DNA from: an uncultured Xanthobacteraceae bacterium
GTDB lineage: Bacteria > Pseudomonadota > Alphaproteobacteria > Rhizobiales > Xanthobacteraceae
NCBI GenBank assembly: GCA_955652925.1
Contig: CATPCO010000643.1
Span: 1 to 12,886, forward strand
Reading direction: 5' to 3'
DNA: 12,886 nucleotides
A model generated the notes under the pieces. The model made no database searches. It worked only from the letters and a program-made list of their open reading frames with translations, and was not told where the DNA came from. Below are positions 6,779 through 12,886 of this stretch, piece after piece. The position numbers and the translations under genes were made by a program. Position 1 is the first letter of the stretch. Each line of letters starts with the position of its first letter.

Positions 6779-8890
6779 TCATGCCAGACGATCCCAGCCC
6801 GGATCGGGCCGGAAGCGATCGCCGTAGCGTTGCGCCAGAACCTCGAGCGCGCGGCGGATATTTTCGGCTCCGCGCGAGCGCGCATAATGCATGGGGCCGC
6901 CGCGGAACGGCGCAAATCCGGTGGCAAAGACCATGGCGCCGTCGATGATGTCCTCATCCTCCACGATGCCCTCGCGCAGACAGGTGACGCACACATCGAG
7001 CATGGGAAGAATAAGCCGGTCACGCATCTCCTCGGTCGGCGCCGGCGCCGCGCCCTCCTTGATGGCCTCTCCCTTCTTCCAGACGTAGAAGCCCTTGCCG
7101 GTCTTGCGGCCAAGCTCTCCCAGCTCGACCTTGTCGCGCAGCACCCGCGAGACATCGGGCATGGGCCGGTCGAGGTTTGCCTTGAGGCTCTCGGCCACGT
7201 GCAGGCAGATATCGAGCCCGACCTGATCGGCAAGCTCGATCGGCCCCATGGGCATGCCGAAGGATTGCGCGGCCGCGTCGATGGTCTCGCGCTTTCCTCC
7301 CTCGTTGAGCATGACCATCGCTTCCAGCATGTAGGGCGTGAGTGCCCGGTTGACCAAAAAGCCCGGCGCGCTTTTGACCGGCGCGGGCAGCCGATCGATG
7401 CGGCCGAGGAATGCGCGGCCTTGCGCCAACACGCCGGACGAGACCTGGTCGTGGCTGACCAGCTCGACCAGCGCCATGCGGGAGACCGGATTGAAGAAAT
7501 GCAGCCCCACAAGATGATCCGGACGCTGCAATCCCTCGCGCAGCTGTTGCAGCGGAATGCTCGACGTATTGGTGGCGAGAATGGCGCCCGGGGCCATCTT
7601 CGGCTCGATTGCGGCGTAGATTTTGCGCTTGAGGTCGAGTGTCTCCGGCACCGCCTCAATGACGAGATCGGCGGTGTGCACGCCCTCGCCGTTCAAATCG
7701 GGGATGAGACGGTCAAGTGCGTCGCGCGTTGCAGTGCGCCGGTGGCCGATCTTGCCGTACAGATCGGCCGCCCGGGCGACCGCCTTGCCCAACGCTTCGG
7801 GATTGGTGTCGGCGAGCGTGACATGAAAACCATGCCATGCGCACCAGGCGGCGATATCGGCCCCCATGGCGCCGGCGCCAATGACGTGCACGCGCTTTCC
7901 CGGCCACTGCCCATCCGCCAGCTGCTTGAGCTTCTCGCGCAGAAAGAAAACCCGCACCAGGTTGCGCGATGTGTCCGATGTCAGGAGCCGCGCAAAGGAA
8001 GCGATCTCGGCTTTCTGCATCTCCTCGGCACTGCCGCCGTGATGCTCCCACAGGTCGATGAGAGCATGCGGCGCAGGATAATGCTCGATCGGCGCCTTCT
8101 TGCCGGTCTGCGCGCGCATGCGCCTGGCGGCAAGCTGGCGGCCGAGCTTGCTGTTGAGGAGCTCAATGAGCTTGCCGCCGCGCCGGGTCTTCAATTTGCC
8201 AAACACCGCGGCGCTGGCCGCCGCCTTGACGTGCCGCTCCGCCACAACGGCATCCACAAGTCCGAGCGATTTCGCGCGCGTGGCGCGCGCATTTCGCCCG
8301 GTCAGCATCATGGTCATGGCCTCGATCGGGTTGATCAGGCGCGGCAAACGCACCGTGCCGCCAAGGCCGGGATGCAGGCCGAGCAACACTTCGGGAAAAC
8401 CAAGCTGCGCATCTTCAACAGCGACGCGGTAATCGCAGGCAAGCGCAATTTCGAGCCCGCCGCCGAGGCAGTAGCCGTGAATGACGGCGACGACCGGCAC
8501 CGAGAGCTGCTCGAGGCGATCAATGACGGCGTGCCCCTCGCGCAAGCGATTCTGCACCGCCGCAGCCTCGGTCATGGTGCGGAACTCGCCGATGTCCGCT
8601 CCGGCAATGAAGCCGTTTTTCTTTGCCGAGCGCAGCACCACGCCTTTCGGCAGCTCGCGCGTAATCTGCGCGAGCGCGTCGTTGAGCTCGCGTAGCACGT
8701 CCTCATCTATCGTGTTGGCGCTGCTACCCTCCTTGTCGAAGATCAGCCAGGCGATGCCGTCATCATCGCGGGCAAGCTTCCAGTGCCGCCAGGCGCCGGC
8801 CGCGGCCGGTTTGCGACCGGCGGAAAATGGCCCGAGCTCGAGATTGCGCGGCGCAAGCGTGTCCCAGACCTTGCCCATGCTACAGCGCAT
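6779..8890 (-). CDS. fadJ: Enoyl-CoA hydratase/3-hydroxyacyl-CoA dehydrogenase, fused
   Basis: The gene encodes 703 residues that catalyse the second and third steps of beta-oxidation: hydration of trans-2-enoyl-CoA, then NAD-dependent oxidation of the L-3-hydroxyacyl-CoA. The N-terminal crotonase domain (about 35-225) has the oxyanion-hole segments FIAGADIGEF (94-103) and GYCLGGGLEIALACDYR (139-155), and the two acid-base glutamates Glu147 and Glu167 (GFPEVLLGLHPGLGG). The dehydrogenase domain has the NAD-binding VIGAGAMGADIA (336-347), NTSSIPL (441-447), and catalytic His464 in GLHFFNPVSRMALVE with Glu476. The C-terminal helical domain runs to the end (FRGGPMHYA near 662-670). About 32 residues precede the usual start of the family (WRHWKL...). 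The start is ATG 8890, or ATG 8878 (MGKVW); no ribosome-binding site decides. It is downstream of the thiolase by 206 bases that hold a hairpin repeat. FadB, the other fused form, is the alternative name. Confidence 0.93.
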   Translation of the reverse strand: MRCSMGKVWDTLAPRNLELGPFSAGRKPAAAGAWRHWKLARDDDGIAWLIFDKEGSSANTIDEDVLRELNDALAQITRELPKGVVLRSAKKNGFIAGADIGEFRTMTEAAAVQNRLREGHAVIDRLEQLSVPVVAVIHGYCLGGGLEIALACDYRVAVEDAQLGFPEVLLGLHPGLGGTVRLPRLINPIEAMTMMLTGRNARATRAKSLGLVDAVVAERHVKAAASAAVFGKLKTRRGGKLIELLNSKLGRQLAARRMRAQTGKKAPIEHYPAPHALIDLWEHHGGSAEEMQKAEIASFARLLTSDTSRNLVRVFFLREKLKQLADGQWPGKRVHVIGAGAMGADIAAWCAWHGFHVTLADTNPEALGKAVARAADLYGKIGHRRTATRDALDRLIPDLNGEGVHTADLVIEAVPETLDLKRKIYAAIEPKMAPGAILATNTSSIPLQQLREGLQRPDHLVGLHFFNPVSRMALVELVSHDQVSSGVLAQGRAFLGRIDRLPAPVKSAPGFLVNRALTPYMLEAMVMLNEGGKRETIDAAAQSFGMPMGPIELADQVGLDICLHVAESLKANLDRPMPDVSRVLRDKVELGELGRKTGKGFYVWKKGEAIKEGAAPAPTEEMRDRLILPMLDVCVTCLREGIVEDEDIIDGAMVFATGFAPFRGGPMHYARSRGAENIRRALEVLAQRYGDRFRPDPGWDRLA

Positions 8891-8933
8891 TCCAGGGAAG
8901 TTGACGAATGGCAGCGCCGCAGACTCGATCGCC

Positions 8934-9098
8934 CCCTCTCCCCGCCGCTTGGGGCGGGGAGAGGGTGGGGGTGAGGGGCGAACCGCATCGATAGCGGTGT
9001 TTGCCCCTCACCCCACCCCACTCCCCGTTAAGAACGGGGAGAGGGAGCAGACCGAGTTTGCCGCCAGCTATCATCCCACCTAACCGAAACATGCCTCT
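8934..9098. repeat. Composite GC-rich hairpin repeat inside the fad operon
   Basis: Three nested inverted repeats fill the thiolase-fadJ gap. The first is a perfect 13-bp stem (8934-8946 with 8953-8965, 6-base loop). The second is a perfect 9-bp stem, CTCCCCGTT (9021-9029) with AACGGGGAG (9033-9041), with a 3-base loop. An outer pair, GGTGGGGGTGAGGGGC (8964-8979) against GCCCCTCACCCCACC (9003-9017), pairs except for one extra G. The tail ATCCCACCTAACCG (9073-9086) abuts the thiolase stop. Such repeats are common between genes in this bacterial group. It could act as an attenuator or an RNA-stabilising structure that sets the thiolase/fadJ ratio; no T-run follows the stems. Confidence 0.8.
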
Positions 9099-10383
9099 AC
9101 AGCGCCTCGATCAGCATGGCGCCGCCCTGTCCGCCGCCAATGCATTGGGTGGCGATGCCCTGCTTGATGCCGAGCCGACGCATTGCGTTGACGAGGTGCA
9201 GCACAATGCGGTTGCCGCTCGCACCGACGGGATGACCGAGCCCGATCGCGCCGCCGTCCACATTGAGCTTGTCGCGCTCGATGCGCCCGGCAGCACCGTC
9301 GAGATTGAGCACCTCGCGGCAGAACGTCTCGTCCTCCCATGCTGCAAGACATGCGAGCACTTGTGCCGCGAAGGCTTCGTTCAACTCCCACAATCCGACA
9401 TCGGCAAGCGCAAGCCCTTGCCGGCGCATGATCGCGGTTGAGCAAAGCACCGGACCCAGTCCCATGATGGAGGGATCAAGCGCCGACCACTCGCTGTCGA
9501 TGATCACGGCGCGCGGCGCCAGCCCATACTGCTTCACCGCTGTTTCCGAGGCCAGGATGACCCAGGAAGCGCCGTCGGTGATTTGTGAGCTGTTGCCCGC
9601 CGTCACCTTGCCCCAGGGACGCTCGAAGGCAGGCTTGAGCTCACCGAGCTTCTCGGCGGTGCTGTCCGGGCGCACGCCGTCGTCAAAGGAATAGGTGCGG
9701 CCATCGCGGCCGTAGGCAGGTTCGAGCTCTCCCGCGAACCACTTTTCTTTCTGCGCGCGCGCGAGCCGCTGCTGGCTGTCGGCCGCGTAGCGATCGGCGT
9801 CGAGGCGCGAGATGCCGAAAACATGGGCGAGGATCTCGGCCGTCTGTCCCATGTTGAGCTCGACGAGCGGATCGGTGAGACCGCGCTCGAGGCCAATGAC
9901 GGGCTTGAGGAAAGACGGCCGGAAGCCGAGCATGGCCGCGAGGCGCGACCAGATATCGCGCGCGCCGAAGAGCCGCGCGTACCAGAGCGTGGCGCTTTGC
10001 CGAAAGATGAGCGGAGCGCGACTGAGCGCCTCGGTGCCGCCCGCGAGAATGAGATCGGCGTGGCCGTCGCGAATATTGCGGTAGCCGACGTCGATCGAGA
10101 GCATGCCCGAGCCGCAATTGATCGCGACGGTGTATGCGGTCATCGCCTCGCCCATCCCGAGACGCACGGCCGCAATGCGGGCAGGATTGGCTTCATCCGC
10201 CATGACGTTGACGCAGCCGAGGATGACCGCGTCGAACGCATCGGGCGCAAATGGCTGGCGCAGCAGCAGCGGCCGGCCGCACGCAACGGCGAGATCAACC
10301 GGCGTGAACGGTCCCGGCCGCCCGCGCGCCCGCAGGAAGGGCGTGCGGCTGCCGTCGATGATATAGACCGGCCGGCTCTCTAT
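9097..10383 (-). CDS. Acetyl-CoA acetyltransferase (thiolase), non-standard start
   Basis: This thiolase (FadI/acetyl-CoA C-acyltransferase type) cleaves 3-ketoacyl-CoA with CoA in the last step of beta-oxidation. From ATA 10383 it has 428 residues: VYIIDGSRTPFLRARG (5-20, the family's first strand and RTPF motif), catalytic Cys90 in NCGSGM, NMGQTAE (177-183), NEAFAAQ (335-341), GLGHPVGASG (381-390) with His384, and the second catalytic Cys414 in CIGGGQGGAM. The first standard start (ATG 10203) would give 368 residues lacking the first 60, which clearly belong to the fold. Upstream of residue 5 no ATG, GTG, TTG or CTG exists before an in-frame TGA. ATA 10383 overlaps the fadE TAG as ATAG; ATC 10416 has GGGAGA (10423-10428) 6 bases upstream. 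The true start is therefore uncertain, although the coding region is not. Confidence 0.85.
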   Translation of the reverse strand: MESRPVYIIDGSRTPFLRARGRPGPFTPVDLAVACGRPLLLRQPFAPDAFDAVILGCVNVMADEANPARIAAVRLGMGEAMTAYTVAINCGSGMLSIDVGYRNIRDGHADLILAGGTEALSRAPLIFRQSATLWYARLFGARDIWSRLAAMLGFRPSFLKPVIGLERGLTDPLVELNMGQTAEILAHVFGISRLDADRYAADSQQRLARAQKEKWFAGELEPAYGRDGRTYSFDDGVRPDSTAEKLGELKPAFERPWGKVTAGNSSQITDGASWVILASETAVKQYGLAPRAVIIDSEWSALDPSIMGLGPVLCSTAIMRRQGLALADVGLWELNEAFAAQVLACLAAWEDETFCREVLNLDGAAGRIERDKLNVDGGAIGLGHPVGASGNRIVLHLVNAMRRLGIKQGIATQCIGGGQGGAMLIEAL

Positions 10384-12644
10384 TCGGCTGCCGCCGGTTG
10401 CGGCATCGCTTGCGATGGCACGTCTCCCGTGGCTCGGTGTGTCAGTTCCTCCGGCGCAAAATCATCGACGGCCAAGGCCGCAGCGACCGCCTCCGCAGTC
10501 GCATGCAGTTGCGCTGCCTCGGCGTCGTTGATCAGGTTTTTTCTGCGCGCCTGCGCAACATCGCGAACACCTGCCTTGTGCATTCGCTCCTGGAGGGGGG
10601 AAGCGGCGAGCGTGAGAGCAAATGCCCGCTCCAGACGCGAAAGGCCATCATCCCCCGTACCATGGAAGATGTCTACGGTGAGGCGATCGCGGGTTGCCGA
10701 GGGCGAGAGCAGAACTGCCGCGCAGGCCTGCGTCAAACGATCCGCTGGGCCGCGCCGGCGCACACCGAAGGGAAGCAGCAGAAATCGCAGCAACCACGCG
10801 GCCGGCCGGCTCGGCAGGTTCGCGAGAATCTCGTCGAGGCGCCGCTCGATGGTGGCAAAGCCGGTCTCCATCGACCATTCGACGAGCGGGAGATCCGCTT
10901 GCTGGCGGCCTTCATCCTCCCAGCGCTTGAGTACGGCCGAGAGCAGATAAAGCTCCGAGAGGATATCGCCGAAGCGGCCGGAGATCATTTCGCGCCGCTT
11001 GAGGCCTGCGCTCAAAGTGAGCAGCGCGAGATCGGCGGCAACCGCAAATGCCGCCGTATAGCGAGCGAGCGGCTGGTAGAAGCGGCGCGCTCTGCCGGCG
11101 TCCGGGGCAGGGGTGAACAGGCCGCCGGTCCACGCGCTCACAAAGGCCCGCCATGCATTGGCAAAGCTATGGCCAAGATGGCCCCAGAATGCGCGATCGA
11201 ATTCATCAAGCCCGCGCGCGGGATCGCCATCTTCGAGCGCGGCAATCTCCTTGAGCAGATAGGGATGGCTGCGGATCGCGCCCTGGCCGAATTGAATGAG
11301 GCTGCGGGTGACGATGTTGGCGCCTTCAACCGTGATCCCGATCGGCACAGCGCGATAAAAGCTGCCGAGATAATTGAGCGGGCCTTCCTGCACCGCCTTG
11401 CCGCCGTGGATGTCCATTGCGTCATTGGCGACAATGCGCAGGCGCTCGGTCGCCTGTTGTTTCATGATGGCGGTGATCACCGCGGGGGTGTGACCGTGAT
11501 CGATCGCCGAACAAGTGAGCCGCCGAGCGGCATCGAGCAGATAGGTCGTGGCCGCAATGCGCCCGAGCAGTTCCTCGATCGCTTCGAAGCGGCCGATGGG
11601 AACGTGAAACTGTTCGCGAATGCGCGCATAGGCGCCGCAAACGTGCGCCGCAAACGCACAGCCGGCGGCGGACAGCGACGGCAATGAGATGCCGCGCCCG
11701 GCCGCCAGCGCGCTCATCAGCATTTTCCACCCCTTGCCGGCCTGGGCGACCCCCCCGATGACATTGTCCATGGGGATGAAAACGTCGTGTCCCCAGGTGG
11801 GGCCGTTCTGAAACATGTGCAGCGCCGGCAGATGGCGGCGGCCGATCTGCACGCCCGGCAGGTTGGTCGGCACAAGCGCAACGGTAATGCCGAGATGCTC
11901 GACATCGCCGATGAGATGGTCGGGATCATCAAGCTTGAATGCGAGCCCGAGCACCGTCGCCACCGGCGCGAGCGTGATATAGCGCTTGTGCCAGTTGAGC
12001 CTGATGCCGAGCACCTCGCGCCCTTGCCAGATAGCACGGCAGACGACGCCGGTATCCGTCATGGAGGCGGCGTCGGAGCCCGCTTCAGGACTGGTGAGTC
12101 CAAAGCAAGGAATCTCGCTGCCCTCTGCCAGACGCGGCAACCAGTAGTCCTGCTGCTCTTTCGTGCCGAAGCGATGCAACAGCTCGCCCGGTCCGAGCGA
12201 ATTCGGCACCATGGCGGTGACTGCGCCGCAGATCGAGCGCGTGGAAATCTTGCGGATGACTTCCGAATGGGCATAGGCGGAAAAGCCAAGTCCGCCGTAT
12301 TGCTTCGGAATGATCATGGCAAAGAACTTGCGCCGCTTGAGAAAGTCCCAGACCTGCGGCGGCAGGTCACCGAGCTCCCAGTTGATGCGCCAGTCGTCGA
12401 GCATGTGGCACAATTCCTCGACCGGTCCGGCCAGAAATGCCTGCTCCTCGGCCGCGAGGCTCGCGGGGGGAAACTTAAGCAGCTTTGCCCAATCAGGATT
12501 ACCGCTGAACAGATCGGCGTCCCACCACACGTCGCCCGCTTCGATGGCCTCGCGTTCGGTCTGCGAGAGGCTCGGCAGCACGCCGCGGGCCCAGCGAAAG
12601 ATCGGCTTGGTGATCCGGTCGCGCCGGAAGGAGGACAGGGTCAT
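10380..12644 (-). CDS. fadE: Acyl-CoA dehydrogenase, FadE type
   Basis: The gene encodes 754 residues and catalyses the first step of beta-oxidation, the FAD-dependent oxidation of acyl-CoA to trans-2-enoyl-CoA. It aligns with E. coli FadE along its length from memory: TEREAIEAGDVWWDADLFSG (29-48), LDDWRINWELGDLPP, FAMIIPKQYGGLGFSAYAHS, the substrate/FAD loop GLTSPEAGSDA, WHKRYITLAPVATVLGLAFK, ITVEGANIVTRSL, and the FadE-specific C-terminal domain with LKRREMISGRFGDILSELYL and DDFAPEEL near the end. E. coli FadE (814 residues) starts with about 65 residues forming a membrane segment; this protein begins right after that point and has no hydrophobic N-terminus, so it is probably soluble or bound through a partner. 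The start is ATG 12644 with GGAG 7 bases upstream. It is the first gene of the fad operon; its last codon overlaps the thiolase region. Confidence 0.96.
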   Translation of the reverse strand: MTLSSFRRDRITKPIFRWARGVLPSLSQTEREAIEAGDVWWDADLFSGNPDWAKLLKFPPASLAAEEQAFLAGPVEELCHMLDDWRINWELGDLPPQVWDFLKRRKFFAMIIPKQYGGLGFSAYAHSEVIRKISTRSICGAVTAMVPNSLGPGELLHRFGTKEQQDYWLPRLAEGSEIPCFGLTSPEAGSDAASMTDTGVVCRAIWQGREVLGIRLNWHKRYITLAPVATVLGLAFKLDDPDHLIGDVEHLGITVALVPTNLPGVQIGRRHLPALHMFQNGPTWGHDVFIPMDNVIGGVAQAGKGWKMLMSALAAGRGISLPSLSAAGCAFAAHVCGAYARIREQFHVPIGRFEAIEELLGRIAATTYLLDAARRLTCSAIDHGHTPAVITAIMKQQATERLRIVANDAMDIHGGKAVQEGPLNYLGSFYRAVPIGITVEGANIVTRSLIQFGQGAIRSHPYLLKEIAALEDGDPARGLDEFDRAFWGHLGHSFANAWRAFVSAWTGGLFTPAPDAGRARRFYQPLARYTAAFAVAADLALLTLSAGLKRREMISGRFGDILSELYLLSAVLKRWEDEGRQQADLPLVEWSMETGFATIERRLDEILANLPSRPAAWLLRFLLLPFGVRRRGPADRLTQACAAVLLSPSATRDRLTVDIFHGTGDDGLSRLERAFALTLAASPLQERMHKAGVRDVAQARRKNLINDAEAAQLHATAEAVAAALAVDDFAPEELTHRATGDVPSQAMPQPAAAE

Positions 12645-12660
12645 TGGCTCTCTCCGCTCA

Positions 12661-12678
12661 TCCCCGCCAAAGCGGGGA
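12661..12678. repeat. Short GC hairpin upstream of fadE
   Basis: TCCCCGC (12661-12667) and GCGGGGA (12672-12678) pair perfectly around the loop CAAA, in the fadE leader 17 bases before the start codon. It has the look of a common dispersed hairpin of alphaproteobacteria. In the mRNA it would sit just upstream of the ribosome-binding site (12652-12655) and could influence translation. Confidence 0.5.
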
Positions 12679-12744
12679 CCAAGGCGTTTCGGGTGTGCGC
12701 TCTTGCGAGCGATCTTTCCACGTCGGGTTTAGACTCTCAATTAA

Positions 12745-12760
12745 TGCAAGCTTGCAAGCT
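12745..12760. promoter_or_regulatory. Palindromic operator candidate of the fad operon
   Basis: TGCAAGCTTGCAAGCT is an 8-base unit repeated twice. It contains two overlapping perfect 12-bp palindromes: TGCAAGCTTGCA (12745-12756) and AGCTTGCAAGCT (12749-12760). It lies about 100 bases upstream of fadE in an AT-richer stretch where a promoter is expected; minus-strand TTGAAA (near 12774-12779) or TTGCAA within the element could be the -35. A related weaker arrangement, CGCTC-TTGC-GAGCG, is at 12698-12711. The position between fadE and a possible divergent regulator fits a dimeric repressor responsive to acyl-CoA; the binding protein is not identified. Confidence 0.5.
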
Positions 12761-12863
12761 CTATTGCATTTTTTCAATTGGCGTTCTCGCTGAAATGCAC
12801 TCTCTCTCGCGGTTCATGCCGCTCGAAGGGTGCTGCGGACGGCGAGCCGGCGAAGGAGTGGAA

Positions 12864-12886
12864 TTGGCGCGAATGACGCGCTCCAG
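12864..12886 (+). CDS. Possible divergent TetR-family regulator, first codons
   Basis: AAGGAG (12853-12858) stands 5 bases before TTG 12864. The frame then reads MARMTRS before the window ends. Many TetR/AcrR repressors begin with a MARMTR- or MTR-type sequence, and such genes are often divergent from the fatty-acid genes they control. An in-frame ATG at 12816 would give a 16-residue extension (MPLEGCCGRR...) that looks less natural. Only seven codons are visible, so both the gene and its family are an informed guess based on the start, the ribosome-binding site and the operator-like palindrome next to it. Confidence 0.35.

Noticed and set aside
6584..8695. Plus-strand open frame of 703 codons opposite fadJ
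   Set aside because: The fadJ product has all catalytic residues of its two domains; the antisense product looks like no known protein.
8934..9041. CRISPR-like or phage attachment structure
   Set aside because: The repeats are inverted hairpins without regularly spaced units or unique spacers, and there is no integrase or tRNA nearby.

Overview
This window comes from a GC-rich bacterial chromosome, most likely an alphaproteobacterium of the Hyphomicrobiales (Bradyrhizobium/Xanthobacteraceae type). That placement is inferred from codon use, from the small Myb/SANT-like basic protein at the left end, and from GC-rich hairpin repeats of the kind common in that order. Almost all coding capacity is on the minus strand, so the biological order runs from right to left.

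Right part (about 12.88 to 6.78 kb): a fatty-acid beta-oxidation operon. It holds a FadE-type acyl-CoA dehydrogenase without the membrane anchor of E. coli FadE, a thiolase that overlaps the end of fadE, and a two-domain enoyl-CoA hydratase/3-hydroxyacyl-CoA dehydrogenase (FadJ type). Together these cover all four steps of a beta-oxidation cycle. Upstream of fadE lies a dense palindromic operator candidate. Beyond it, the last 23 bases look like the first codons of a divergent gene whose start resembles TetR-family regulators. The thiolase reading frame clearly extends about 60 residues upstream of its first usual start codon, yet has no ATG, GTG or TTG there.

Middle part (6.63 to 2.84 kb): a three-gene molybdenum hydroxylase operon of the xanthine dehydrogenase/CO dehydrogenase family, in the order FAD subunit, 2Fe-2S subunit, molybdopterin subunit. 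The genes overlap by a few bases and use TTG, TTG and GTG starts. The large subunit lacks the form-I CO dehydrogenase signature, so its substrate is unknown.

Left part (2.84 to 0 kb): a broken DUF4160 gene followed by the first codons of what may be a DUF2442 gene, cut off at the molybdenum hydroxylase end. Then come a long acetyl-CoA hydrolase/CoA-transferase family protein on the minus strand, a small DNA-binding-like protein on the plus strand, and the tail of an SH3-domain protein.

GC-rich hairpin repeats follow the thiolase stop (full copy) and the fadJ stop (internally deleted copy). I see no CRISPR array, tRNA, rRNA, insertion sequence or phage gene. The window is mainly a lipid/carbon catabolism region. 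Its least ordinary points are the start-codon problem of the thiolase, the fadE operator with its possible divergent regulator, the decayed DUF4160/DUF2442 pair and the orphan molybdenum hydroxylase.
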